DNA of 64,000 nt from Pseudomonas sputi (GTDB lineage: Bacteria > Pseudomonadota > Gammaproteobacteria > Pseudomonadales > Pseudomonadaceae): NCBI RefSeq assembly GCF_021603585.1, contig NZ_BQHI01000013.1:62001-126000 (forward strand), written 5' to 3'. Below the pieces are notes generated by a model, which saw only the letters and a program-made list of their open reading frames with translations, had not been told where the DNA came from and searched no databases. The position numbers and the translations under genes were made by a program. Numbering within the stretch: the stretch's first letter is position 1; each line of letters begins with the position of its first letter. Below are positions 19,501-26,218 of the stretch, one piece after another.

Positions 19501-19585
19501 CCATGAGCAATGCGACGAACATCAGATACCAGACGAAAGACTGATGCTTGAGGGCCCATTCGGAGAGATTGAAAGAGCCTTTCAT
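16520..19585 (-). CDS. triC: RND multidrug efflux permease, TriC-like
   Basis: A 1021-residue inner-membrane proton/drug antiporter. It has 12 membrane segments with two large periplasmic loops. The TM4 region LIIALGLLVDDAMITVEMM carries the paired aspartates of the proton relay, and GILALIGIIIRNSVILVTQ lies in TM10-11. The N-terminus MKGSFNLSEWALKHQSFVWY and length resemble P. aeruginosa TriC, the pump that requires two adaptor proteins. Here too two adaptor genes lie immediately upstream with 4-base overlaps. An outer-membrane channel is absent, as for triABC, which borrows OpmH. Triclosan or detergent export is inferred from homologues. Confidence 0.83.
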   Translation of the reverse strand: MKGSFNLSEWALKHQSFVWYLMFVALLMGVFSYFNLGREEDPSFTIKTMVIQTRWPGATQEETLKQVTDRIEKKLEELDSLDYVKSYTRPGESTVYVYLRDTTSAKDIPEIWYQVRKKIDDIRGQFPQGIQGPGFNDEFGDVFGSVYAFTADGLTMRQLRDYVEQARAEIRNVPGLGKIEMIGQQDEVIYLNFSTRKLAALGIDQRQVVQSLQSQNAVTPAGVIEAGPERISVRTSGQFASEKDLAEVNLKLNDRFYRLADVADITRGYVDPATPEFRFDGKPAIGLAIAMQKGGNVQEFGKALHKRIDELTADLPVGVGVHTVSDQAVVVEEAVGGFTSALFEAVVIVLVVSFISLGVRAGLVVACSIPLVLAMVFVFMEYSGITMQRISLGALIIALGLLVDDAMITVEMMVTRLEMGESKEEAAMFAYTSTAFPMLTGTLVTVAGFVPIGLNASSAGEYTYTLFAVIAVAMIVSWIVAVFFAPVIGVHILSTNVKSHEAEPGRVGRAFNGGLLWCMRNRWWTIGITVLLFVLAVFCMRFVQNQFFPSSDRPEILVDLNLPQNASIDETRKAVDKLEATLKGDADIVRWSTYIGQGAIRFYLPLDQQLQNPYYAQLVIVSKDFEAREALSQRLRERLHKDFVGIGSYVQALEMGPPVGRPIQYRISGKDIDQVRKHAIDLATELDKNPHIGEIIYDWNEPGKVLRIDIAQDKARQLGLSSEDVANLMNSIVSGAPLTQVNDDIYLINVVGRAVSSERGTPETLQNLQIVTPNGTSIPLLAFATVRYELEQPLVWRRDRLPTITIKASVRDEIQPTDLVKILKPSIDAFAEKLPVGYKVATGGTVEESGKAQGPIAKVLPLMLFLMATFLMIQLHSVQKLFLVASVAPLGLIGVVLALVPTGTPMGFVAILGILALIGIIIRNSVILVTQIDEFERKGYAPWDAVVEATEHRRRPILLTAAAASMGMIPIAREVFWGPMAYAMIGGIVIATLLTLLFLPALYVAWYKIREPKKDASTSAH

Positions 19586-20646
19586 TGACTGTCCTCGTCA
19601 AGTTTCACGGATTGTCCGGGTTTGAGACTGTTGACGCCGGCGCTGACCACGCGCTCGCCGTTCTTCACGCCCCCCGCGAGCACCACGCTGCTGGCGGTGC
19701 GGCTGATCACACTGACGTCGCGCGGGTTGACGGTTTTGCTTTGGGGGTCGATGACCCAGATCCGCTGTTTGCCGTCGACCTCCTGCAACGCCGTGGCTGG
19801 CAATTCGATACGCGGCTTGATCGCCGAACTCAGGGTGACGCTGATCGCGGTGCCGAGGCGGAAGCCGTCGGGCGTGTTGGCCAGGGTCAGCCGTGCACGC
19901 CGGGTGCGCGTCGCACTTTGTGCCTGCGGTTCGATCTCGCGCAGGGTGGCCGTGGTGTTGATGCTCGGGTCGAGCTGCCCGGCCACCAGAAACACCACGT
20001 CGGACGGGATCTCATCGACCAGGGTGTCCGGCAGATCGATCACCGCTTCCTTGATGTCCGGTTGCGCCAGGGTCACCACCTGCTGGCCCGCCGTCACCAC
20101 TTGCCCGGCCTCGGCGTTCCACGCGGTGACCACCGCCTTGTGGTCAGAGCGCAGCTGGGTGTAATCGAGTTGATCCTTGCTCTGGTTGACCGCCGCGCGT
20201 GCCTGATCCAGCGAGGCCTGGGTGGTCTTCAGATCCGTCATGGCAATGTCCAGTTGTGCCTGCGCCCCGACGCCGCGATCGAACAGCGCCTGCTGACGGC
20301 GGGCATTGGCCTGGGCGTTGATCAGCTGTGCCTGAACCCTGGCCAGGTCGCCCTGGGCCGAACGCAACTGGTTCTGCTGATCGGTCGGATCGAGCGTAGC
20401 GAGCAGCGTGCCCTTCTGCACCTCGGTACCGACATCGACGTTGCGGCTGGCAATCCGCCCGCCGACACGAAAACCGGTGTTGCTTTCATAGCGCGCCTGA
20501 ATGCTGCCGGCGAAACGCCCGAGGTTTTCCTCGCTCAACGCTTCGACCTTGACCGACAACACCGGCCGTACCGGCTCCGCCGGCGGCTCGCTTTTCGAGC
20601 AGGCGGCCAGCACCAGGCCAATGGATAACAGCCCCAGAGGCTTCAT
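19582..20646 (-). CDS. triB: RND efflux periplasmic adaptor lipoprotein, TriB-like
   Basis: A 354-residue membrane-fusion protein. The N-terminus has a lipoprotein signal (MKPLGLLSIGLVLAAC) with the acylated cysteine at residue 16. Then come a beta-strand plus lipoyl half (ESNTGFRVGGRIASRNVDVG), the alpha-hairpin rich in Q and A (about residues 90-170), and the beta-barrel and proximal domains. The start at 20646 was chosen because the lipobox follows directly. It overlaps both neighbours by 4 bases, so adaptor 1, adaptor 2 and pump are co-translated. Confidence 0.83.
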   Translation of the reverse strand: MKPLGLLSIGLVLAACSKSEPPAEPVRPVLSVKVEALSEENLGRFAGSIQARYESNTGFRVGGRIASRNVDVGTEVQKGTLLATLDPTDQQNQLRSAQGDLARVQAQLINAQANARRQQALFDRGVGAQAQLDIAMTDLKTTQASLDQARAAVNQSKDQLDYTQLRSDHKAVVTAWNAEAGQVVTAGQQVVTLAQPDIKEAVIDLPDTLVDEIPSDVVFLVAGQLDPSINTTATLREIEPQAQSATRTRRARLTLANTPDGFRLGTAISVTLSSAIKPRIELPATALQEVDGKQRIWVIDPQSKTVNPRDVSVISRTASSVVLAGGVKNGERVVSAGVNSLKPGQSVKLDEDSQ

Positions 20647-21746
20647 GGCTGTGCTCCCGGTTGCAAATCCTTGTAGGTGTTTTCGGCAATTTCGACCTTC
20701 ATGCCCGGATGCAGCAACTGCCCTCCCGCGACAATGACTTTTTCCCCGCCCTTGAGGCCCTCGCTGATGATGACCTTGCCGATCAGGTAGCGGCTGACGG
20801 TGACGTTGTGCAACTGCGCTTCCCCTTTTTCGTCGACCATCCACACCGCCGGATCGCTGACGTTCTTGGTCAGCGCCGACCACGGCAATTCAACCGCCGA
20901 TTTGCCGGTGCCCTTGGCGGTGGCGCTCACCACCGAGCCCAGTTGCATCCCCTGCGGCAGGCTGTCGAGGCTGACCTTGACCTGCACCGTGCCGGACTGC
21001 GCGGACACCGCCGGGGTGATTTCGCGCACGGTGCCGGTGGTCTTGATGGCGGGGTTGTCGAGCAGGCTGACGACAATCGAACGCTCCGCCGGCCGCTCGG
21101 CCAGCAGGGACTCGTAAACATTGAACACGGCGTCACGGTCGCCGTCCCGGGCCAGGCTGAAAATCGGTGCCGTGGCCTGAACCACCTGGCCGACTTCGGC
21201 CTGACGCTCGGTGATGACGCCGGGCGCATCGGCGATCAGCGCGGTATAGCTCAATTGATCCTTGGCGTTGGCCAACTGCGCCTGCGCTGCACTCAAGGCA
21301 CTCTGGCTGCTGCGCAATGCAGCCTGCGCGGAATCGTATTCGCTCTGGCTGGTGTAGCCCTTGGGCAACAGTTTCTGCTGGCGGACGAACGCGGCGGCGC
21401 TCTGTTTGACCCGCGCCTGCTCGGCCACTACCTGAGCCTGGGCGGAATCAACGTTGGTCTGCAAATCCTTCGGATCGAGCTTGGCCAGCACTTGTTTGGC
21501 CGAGACGCGGTCACCGACATCGACCATGCGCTGGATGATCTTGCCACCGACCCGGAACGACAGTTCGGTCTGCACGCGGGCCTGCACATCGCCGGTGAGG
21601 GTCACGGCGGCGGCGTAATTGGCGGGGTTCACCTCCTGCACGAAGACCCGGGGCAGGTATTCCTCCGGGGCCTCTTTCTCGCCACACGCACTCAATAAAG
21701 CGAACAGACTGAGCATGACCACTGTTTTCAATCCGGGACTCGCCAT
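20643..21746 (-). CDS. triA: RND efflux periplasmic adaptor lipoprotein, TriA-like
   Basis: A 367-residue membrane-fusion lipoprotein. Signal and lipobox are MASPGLKTVVMLSLFALLSAC. RVGGKIIQRMVDVGDRVSAKQVLAKLDPKD marks the lipoyl domain and a long coiled-coil hairpin spans about residues 95-170. It is the first gene of the three-gene efflux operon; two adaptors with one pump is the TriABC arrangement. Upstream of it, on the other strand, is a composite palindromic repeat and the AAA ATPase gene. No regulator gene is adjacent. Confidence 0.83.
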   Translation of the reverse strand: MASPGLKTVVMLSLFALLSACGEKEAPEEYLPRVFVQEVNPANYAAAVTLTGDVQARVQTELSFRVGGKIIQRMVDVGDRVSAKQVLAKLDPKDLQTNVDSAQAQVVAEQARVKQSAAAFVRQQKLLPKGYTSQSEYDSAQAALRSSQSALSAAQAQLANAKDQLSYTALIADAPGVITERQAEVGQVVQATAPIFSLARDGDRDAVFNVYESLLAERPAERSIVVSLLDNPAIKTTGTVREITPAVSAQSGTVQVKVSLDSLPQGMQLGSVVSATAKGTGKSAVELPWSALTKNVSDPAVWMVDEKGEAQLHNVTVSRYLIGKVIISEGLKGGEKVIVAGGQLLHPGMKVEIAENTYKDLQPGAQP

Positions 21747-21843
21747 GCAGACTCCTTCCTGTGTACGAACGTGCAAGTGACGATACGACTGTGAGCTTAG
21801 AACAGGGTTCCGAGTCTGTGTGCGCGAATCTTATACTCCCGGC

Positions 21844-21948
21844 GATCGTTCCCACGCGCTGCGTGGTAACGCCGCCACGGACGCTCTGCGTCTGCCTGTG
21901 ACGCGCAGCGTCACGGGATGCATTCCCACGCAGAACGTGGGAACGATC
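21844..21948. repeat. Composite palindromic intergenic repeat, 105 bp
   Basis: Outer arms GATCGTTCCCACG and CGTGGGAACGATC are a perfect 13-bp inverted repeat. Inside are further GC-rich arms (GTGACGCGCAGCGTCAC). This is a larger version of the TTCCCACGC family and could form a long cruciform or hairpin between triABC and the ATPase gene. Confidence 0.75.
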
Positions 21949-21960
21949 AATGAGGATTCA

Positions 21961-23121
21961 ATGCTCAAGACCCTCGCGATGGCCAATTACCGCTCGATCA
22001 ATAAATTGGTAATCCCGCTGCGGCGGCTCAACCTGATCACCGGCCCCAACGGCAGCGGCAAGTCCAACCTGTACCGGGCGCTGCGGCTGCTGGCGGAAAC
22101 CGCTCAGGGCGGCGTGGTCAATGCGCTGGCCCGAGAGGGCGGGCTCGACTCGACGTTCTGGGCCGGGCCGGAAACCATCAGCCGGCGCATGCGCAACGGC
22201 GAGGTGCCGATCCAGTCCACCGTGCGCCAGGGCGTCAAACGCCTGCGCCTGGGCTTTGCCGGGGAAGATTTCAGCTATTCGATCGCCCTGGGATTGCCGG
22301 AGCCGAGCCTCTCGTACTTTTCCCTCGACCCGGAAATCAAAAAGGAATGCATCTGGGCCGGGCCGCTCTATCGTCCGGCCAGTCTGCTGGTGGATCGCGA
22401 CGGGCCGATGATCCGTACCCGCGACGGACGCAGCTGGGACGTGCTGGCCCAGCACACGCCGAACTTCGACAGCCTGTTCGATCAGGTCGGCAGCCTGCGC
22501 ACCTCGCCGGAGGTGTTCCAGATGCGCGAGTTCATCCGCCGCTGGCGCTTCTACGATCACTTTCGCAGCGACGCCGACGCCCCGGTGCGCCAGCCGCAAC
22601 TGGGCACGCGCACGCCGGTGCTGCATCACGATGGCCGCGATCTGGCGGCGGCGTTGCAGACCATCCGCGAGATCGGCGACCCCGAGGCGTTGCAGGCGGC
22701 GATCAGCGATGCCTTTCCCGGTGCACGACTGAACATCGCGCCGCTGGCGGGCGGACGCTTCGCCATCGAGTTCTTTCAGGAAGGGTTGTTGCGGCCGTTG
22801 TCGGCAGCGGAACTGTCGGATGGCACGTTGCGCTATCTGCTGCTGGTCGCCGCGCTGCTGACGCCACGCCCGCCGTCGCTGATGGTGCTGAACGAACCGG
22901 AAACCAGCCTGCACCCGGACCTGCTGCCGGCGCTGGCGCGGCTGATCATTCGAGTGTCGGAGCAGTGTCAGGTGTGGGTGGTGTCCCATGCCCGGCGCTT
23001 GATTTCGGCGTTGCAGGAAGACCCGGAATGCAATTGCATCGTGCTGGAAAAGACCCTCGGCCAGACCGGGATCGTCGGGCAGAGGGTGCTGGATGAGCCG
23101 GCGTGGAATTGGCCTGATTAG
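21961..23121 (+). CDS. Orphan AAA family ATPase (RecF/SMC-like, DUF2813/OLD-type)
   Basis: A 386-residue ATPase with an SMC/RecF-like split ABC head. MANYRSINKLVIPL leads into Walker A GPNGSGKSN (about residues 28-36). The signature-like LSAAELSDGTLRYLLLVAALL precedes the extended Walker B PSLMVLNEPETSLHP, and a terminal switch histidine follows in VWVVSHARRL. The start at 21961 removes an upstream in-frame part that translates the palindromic repeat. No TOPRIM nuclease or partner gene is present, so the usual OLD or Gabija-like assignments are not supported. Role unknown; similar orphan ATPases are found in many proteobacteria. Confidence 0.75.
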   Translation: MLKTLAMANYRSINKLVIPLRRLNLITGPNGSGKSNLYRALRLLAETAQGGVVNALAREGGLDSTFWAGPETISRRMRNGEVPIQSTVRQGVKRLRLGFAGEDFSYSIALGLPEPSLSYFSLDPEIKKECIWAGPLYRPASLLVDRDGPMIRTRDGRSWDVLAQHTPNFDSLFDQVGSLRTSPEVFQMREFIRRWRFYDHFRSDADAPVRQPQLGTRTPVLHHDGRDLAAALQTIREIGDPEALQAAISDAFPGARLNIAPLAGGRFAIEFFQEGLLRPLSAAELSDGTLRYLLLVAALLTPRPPSLMVLNEPETSLHPDLLPALARLIIRVSEQCQVWVVSHARRLISALQEDPECNCIVLEKTLGQTGIVGQRVLDEPAWNWPD

Positions 23122-23334
23122 GCACCGACTTTGGAGGCATAAGGAAAAGAATTTAAATACCGTTAAAGCATATTGATATCACGCGAAAAACTATCCTGCG
23201 GGTTTGCCCCGACAGAATAAGAAGGCTATTTTTTCCTTTCGCTGTAGGAAGGATCTTTTTTTCATAAAAGGCCTCCAAGGACGAACAGCTTTTGGCCAGA
23301 CTCCCCCGGCCGAACTCATAACAAGGAAGAGAAC

Positions 23335-23427
23335 ATGGACGTAAAAGTGCCGCAGCGACCGGACCCGCAGGATTTCGTGAAATGGCTGGTGGCCTTGCGC
23401 AGGGCGCTGAAAACCAGCGCTGCCTGA
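23335..23427 (+). CDS. 30-residue small protein before a strong terminator
   Basis: A short reading frame starting MDVKVPQRPDPQDFVKWLVA and ending LRRALKTSAA. It is preceded by AAGGAAGAGA at good spacing and followed after 20 bases by a 14-bp perfect terminator stem. The peptide is amphipathic (FVKWLVALRRALK) and has no cysteine or internal methionine. The upstream 200 bases are AT-rich and contain an AGAATAAGAAGGCTATTT patch resembling sequences before other sulfur genes here. I take it to be a real, separately transcribed small gene of unknown function in the sulfur region. It could also be the expressed remnant of a leader. Confidence 0.45.
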   Translation: MDVKVPQRPDPQDFVKWLVALRRALKTSAA

Positions 23428-23442
23428 GTTATCCACACGCCA

Positions 23443-23484
23443 GAAAAAACGCCGATGACCATCGCTGGTCATCGGCGTTTTTTT
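23443..23484. terminator. Bidirectional intrinsic terminator
   Basis: A perfect 14-bp stem (AACGCCGATGACCA with TGGTCATCGGCGTT) and loop TCGC, with A-tract on the left and T-tract on the right. It serves the 30-codon ORF on the plus strand and metQ on the minus strand. Confidence 0.9.
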
Positions 23485-23515
23485 CAACCTTGAAGGGGGG
23501 TGCTGCTGCGTCGGA

Positions 23516-24313
23516 TCAGAACGCCGGCAATACCGCGCCGTTGTACTTCTTCTCGATGAACGCTTTGACTTCAGGGCTGGTCAGGGCAGCGGCCAGTTTC
23601 TTGATGGCGTCGCTGTCCTTGTTGTCTTCACGGGCGACCAGGAAGTTCACGTAAGGCGAATCCGCACCTTCGATCACCAGGGCGTCCTTGGTCGGGTTCA
23701 ACTTGGCTTCCAGCGCGTAGTTGGTGTTGATCATGTCCAGGTCGACTTCTTTCAGAACACGCGGCAGCAGGGCCGACTCCAGTTCCTTGAACTTGAAGTT
23801 GTGCGGGTTCTTGGCGATGTCTTTCGGCGTGGCCAGGGCGTTCTTCGGATCTTTCAGTTCGATCAGGCCAGCCTTCTGCAGCAGGATCAGAGCGCGACCG
23901 CTGTTGCTGCCTTCGTTCGGAATGGCGATGGTAGCGCCGTCCGGCAGTTCAGCCAGGGTCTTGTACTTGCTCGAGTAGCCACCGAACGGTTCAACGTGCA
24001 CGCCTTGCACGGTCACCAGGTACTTGGCCTTGTCATCCTTGTATTTGCCGGCGTTGAAGCTGTCCAGATAAGGCTTGGTCTGGAAGTAGTTGGCATCCAG
24101 ACGCTTCTCGCCCACCTGTACGTTCGGCTGAACGTAGTCGGTGAAAACCTTGATTTCCAGATCCACGCCTTCTTTGGCGAGGGTCGGCTTGATCAGCTCG
24201 AGGATCTCGGCGTGTGGCACCGGCGTCGCGGCCACCACCAGTTTCTCGCCGGCCTGGGCCAGGGAAGCCGTCAGAGCAGCCGCCAATGCGGTAAACAACA
24301 GAACCTTTTTCAT
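23516..24313 (-). CDS. metQ: MetQ/NlpA-family ABC substrate-binding protein (second copy)
   Basis: A 265-residue periplasmic protein with signal peptide MKKVLLFTALAAALTASLAQA. The mature part is typical MetQ: KLVVAATPVPHAEILELIKP, DYVQPNVQVGEKRLDANYFQ, and LPDGATIAIPNEGSNSGRALILLQKAGLI. No cysteine is present, so it is not lipid-anchored at a standard lipobox; only one internal methionine. It stands alone, without ATPase or permease beside it, and might feed the MetNI-type transporter encoded at 11740-13498. Two repeats of CGGACAATA and a perfect palindrome lie upstream, between it and the AAA+ regulator-like gene. Confidence 0.85.
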   Translation of the reverse strand: MKKVLLFTALAAALTASLAQAGEKLVVAATPVPHAEILELIKPTLAKEGVDLEIKVFTDYVQPNVQVGEKRLDANYFQTKPYLDSFNAGKYKDDKAKYLVTVQGVHVEPFGGYSSKYKTLAELPDGATIAIPNEGSNSGRALILLQKAGLIELKDPKNALATPKDIAKNPHNFKFKELESALLPRVLKEVDLDMINTNYALEAKLNPTKDALVIEGADSPYVNFLVAREDNKDSDAIKKLAAALTSPEVKAFIEKKYNGAVLPAF

Positions 24314-24397
24314 GCAGTGTCCTTATCGAAAATCACGGTCGTCATCGACGACGGCATTAATACGTGTGCCAGCGATGTGCTACTGCTGGCGTGAAGC

Positions 24398-24431
24398 GGA
24401 CAATACCGGGATTTTTTATTCCCGGACAATA
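24398..24431. repeat. Direct repeat CGGACAATA flanking an AT-rich hairpin, upstream of metQ
   Basis: CGGACAATA occurs at about 24397 and again at 24423, and between them CCGGGA and TCCCGG form a hairpin with an AT-rich loop. It is 85-120 bases upstream of metQ on its promoter side. It might be an operator or a weak terminator of the upstream gene. Confidence 0.35.
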
Positions 24432-24455
24432 ACGTTTATTCAGCTTCATATTCCA

Positions 24456-24476
24456 TTTTGTTCATGTTGAACAAAA
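24456..24476. promoter_or_regulatory. Perfect 9-bp palindrome between the AAA+ gene and metQ
   Basis: TTTTGTTCA and TGAACAAAA flank a TGT spacer. It begins three bases after the stop of the AAA+ regulator-like gene and about 145 bases upstream of metQ. Symmetry and spacing suit a dimeric repressor; the low GC makes a terminator role less likely. Confidence 0.4.
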
Positions 24477-24479
24477 GGG

Positions 24480-25412
24480 TTACAACGCCTCGCTCAGGCT
24501 CAACAGCCATTCTTTCAATGCCTTACGTTCATCGGCAGTGCCGTTGAGGCTGATGCTCGCCACCTGACGTTCGATCTGAACCAGCGGCCCAGACACCTCG
24601 GGCAGGTTCAGGTGCTCCGGCAGGATTTCGTCGCCGGTGCTCACCAGCAACGCAAAATGAATGACGTTTTCCAGCTCCCGGGTGTTGCCCGGCCAGCTGT
24701 GCTGTTCCAGCATCTGCTGCGCCGCTTCGCTGATCAAAGGCACCGGCAGATCCAGACGCTGGCTGTAGATGCCGAGGAAGTACTCGGCCAACGACAGAAT
24801 GTCGCCAACCCGCGCGCGCAATGCCGGCAGTTCCAGATGGCCTTCGCTGAGATAGTGATAAAGCCGCTCGTGGAATTTCCCCGCCGCCACCGCTTGCGCC
24901 AGATCGATGCTGGTCGCGGCGACCAGACGCACGTCCACGGGGCTTGGTTGATGAGCGCCGACGCGGGTCACTTCGTGGTTTTCCAGCGCGGAAAGCAACT
25001 TGATCTGGATCGGCAGCGGCAGGTCGCCGATCTCGTCCAGGTACAAGGTGCCGCCGTTGGCCGAGCCGAACCAGCCGGCGCGACTGCTGGCCGAGCCGCT
25101 GTAACTGCCGGCGGCATAACCGAACAATTCCGCGTCGGCGTAAGTCGGGCTGATCGCCCCGCAATTGACCGAGACAAACAAGCCGCTGCGATCACTGGCG
25201 CGATGAATGTGACGGGCGAGCAATTCCTTGCCGGTGCCGGTCTCGCCGCGAATCAACACCGAAATCGAGCGCGGTGCGAGTTGGGCCATTTCTTCGCGCA
25301 ACTGGCGCGAGCGCGGATCAACGAACACCAGCGCCTTGGCGCGGATGCTCAGGGGACTTTTTTCCGCATCGGGAAAGGTCAGCAACGGCTGACCGAAGGT
25401 TTCAAGACTCAT
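24480..25412 (-). CDS. Degenerate sigma54-activator-like AAA+ protein lacking a DNA-binding domain
   Basis: A 310-residue protein made of the central AAA+ domain of bacterial enhancer-binding proteins. Walker A is GETGTGKE, Walker B GGTLYLDEIGD, sensor I VAATSIDL, sensor II PGNTRELENVIHF. Three functional parts look altered. The GAFTGA loop reads GSYSGS. The arginine-finger stretch (FRxDLxxRL in PspF/NtrC) reads FHERLYHYL, so both arginines are replaced. After sensor II only about 55 residues remain, with no Fis-type helix-turn-helix. No receiver or PAS domain precedes the core. It may be an accessory or inhibitory partner of a true activator such as SfnR. The start at 25412 is preferred over one six codons earlier. 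It follows the serine hydrolase gene by 57 bases, probably in one operon. Confidence 0.75.
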   Translation of the reverse strand: MSLETFGQPLLTFPDAEKSPLSIRAKALVFVDPRSRQLREEMAQLAPRSISVLIRGETGTGKELLARHIHRASDRSGLFVSVNCGAISPTYADAELFGYAAGSYSGSASSRAGWFGSANGGTLYLDEIGDLPLPIQIKLLSALENHEVTRVGAHQPSPVDVRLVAATSIDLAQAVAAGKFHERLYHYLSEGHLELPALRARVGDILSLAEYFLGIYSQRLDLPVPLISEAAQQMLEQHSWPGNTRELENVIHFALLVSTGDEILPEHLNLPEVSGPLVQIERQVASISLNGTADERKALKEWLLSLSEAL

Positions 25413-25469
25413 GGCAGACTCCCGCCCCAAATCGCCGGGAGACGGGGGCGTTGAAAAAAATAAATTGGG

Positions 25470-26051
25470 TCAGGCACGGCGCCGGGCGTGGTGTTCCATG
25501 CGGTTTTGCAGGCGATACAGATAAGCGAATCCCTGCTCCCAGCGTTGATGCCCGGACTTCACGTTGATATGGCCGGCGCCGGCGAGAATCCCCGCCTCGG
25601 CGCCCCAGTTGCGCGCCAGTTCCAGCGCACGCGGCGCACTGACGGCGGCGTCGTTGTCGGAGCTGACCACCTGGCTCGGGAACGGCAGCAGATCGCTCGG
25701 GATCGGTGCGAAATTGCGCAGTGCCGGCACGCACGCCGGACGCTCGACATCCGCTGGCGCCACCAGCAGCGCCCCGCGCACCTGACGCAAATGATGCAGT
25801 GGCGCGGTGGCCGCCCAGTGCGCCACGGTGATGCAGCCCAGGCTGTGCGCGATGAGGATCACCGGCGAGCTGTCGGCGGCAATCGCCTCGGCCAGCGCCG
25901 CGACCCAGTCTTCACGACGCGGCGTCAGCCAGTCGGCCTGCTCCACCCGCACGCTGTTGGGCAGGCTGTTCTGCCAGTGGGTTTGCCAATGATCTTCTGG
26001 CGATCCTTGCCAGCCCGGCACAATCAGATAGCGGATTGATTCGTTGCGCAT
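25470..26051 (-). CDS. Small serine alpha/beta hydrolase, RBBP9/YdeN family
   Basis: A 193-residue cytoplasmic hydrolase. YLIVPGWQGSPEDHWQTHW is the characteristic opening of this family, HSLGCITVAHW holds the nucleophile serine in a G/S-x-S-x-G-type elbow, SSDNDAAVSAPRA would carry the acid, and GAGHINVKSGHQRW the catalytic histidine. Substrate unknown; members act on small esters. It heads a likely two-gene unit with the AAA+ regulator-like gene. Its promoter region contains the AT-rich ATTCGTTAAGGAATAAG patch shared with other sulfur genes, hence a possible role in organosulfur use. Confidence 0.8.
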   Translation of the reverse strand: MRNESIRYLIVPGWQGSPEDHWQTHWQNSLPNSVRVEQADWLTPRREDWVAALAEAIAADSSPVILIAHSLGCITVAHWAATAPLHHLRQVRGALLVAPADVERPACVPALRNFAPIPSDLLPFPSQVVSSDNDAAVSAPRALELARNWGAEAGILAGAGHINVKSGHQRWEQGFAYLYRLQNRMEHHARRRA

Positions 26052-26106
26052 GGGGAGCTCTCCTGCGTCGTGTCTGTTCCTGAACGAGTATAGGGACGGT
26101 ATATAT

Positions 26107-26158
26107 ATTCGTTAAGGAATAAGAAGCTATTTATTAAGACCTTAAAAGAATATTAAGC
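26107..26158. promoter_or_regulatory. AT-rich GGAATAAG motif upstream of the serine hydrolase
   Basis: ATTCGTTAAGGAATAAG followed by AAGCTATTTATTAAGACCT. A closely similar patch (TTCGTTGACGGAATAAGA, then GCTTGCATTTAAAACCT) lies at 35773-35808 between the LysR and dioxygenase genes. GGAATAA is the complement of TTATTCC found in enterobacterial CysB sites, so CysB binding is a reasonable but untested inference. Confidence 0.4.
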
Positions 26159-26165
26159 CGCAAAC

Positions 26166-26201
26166 AAAAAAGGGGCCGCACCCTGCCAAGGAGACGGCCC
26201 C
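26166..26201 (-). terminator. Intrinsic terminator after exbD
   Basis: Stem GGGGCCG/CGGCCCC with a 16-base loop. On the minus strand it is followed by a run of six T, 18 bases after the exbD stop. Confidence 0.8.
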
Positions 26202-26218
26202 GGAAAAACCTGAAACCC

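Noticed and set aside
16523-19588. 1021-codon open frame on the plus strand opposite triC
   Set aside because: Composition dominated by H, R, Q, A and no domain pattern; it is the antisense image of the RND pump gene.
23516-24313. Calling the second MetQ a lipoprotein
   Set aside because: The signal peptide contains no cysteine, so no lipobox exists; it is likely a soluble periplasmic protein.
24480-25412. Naming the AAA+ protein SfnR
   Set aside because: SfnR-type activators carry a C-terminal DNA-binding helix-turn-helix and normal catalytic motifs, both missing here.
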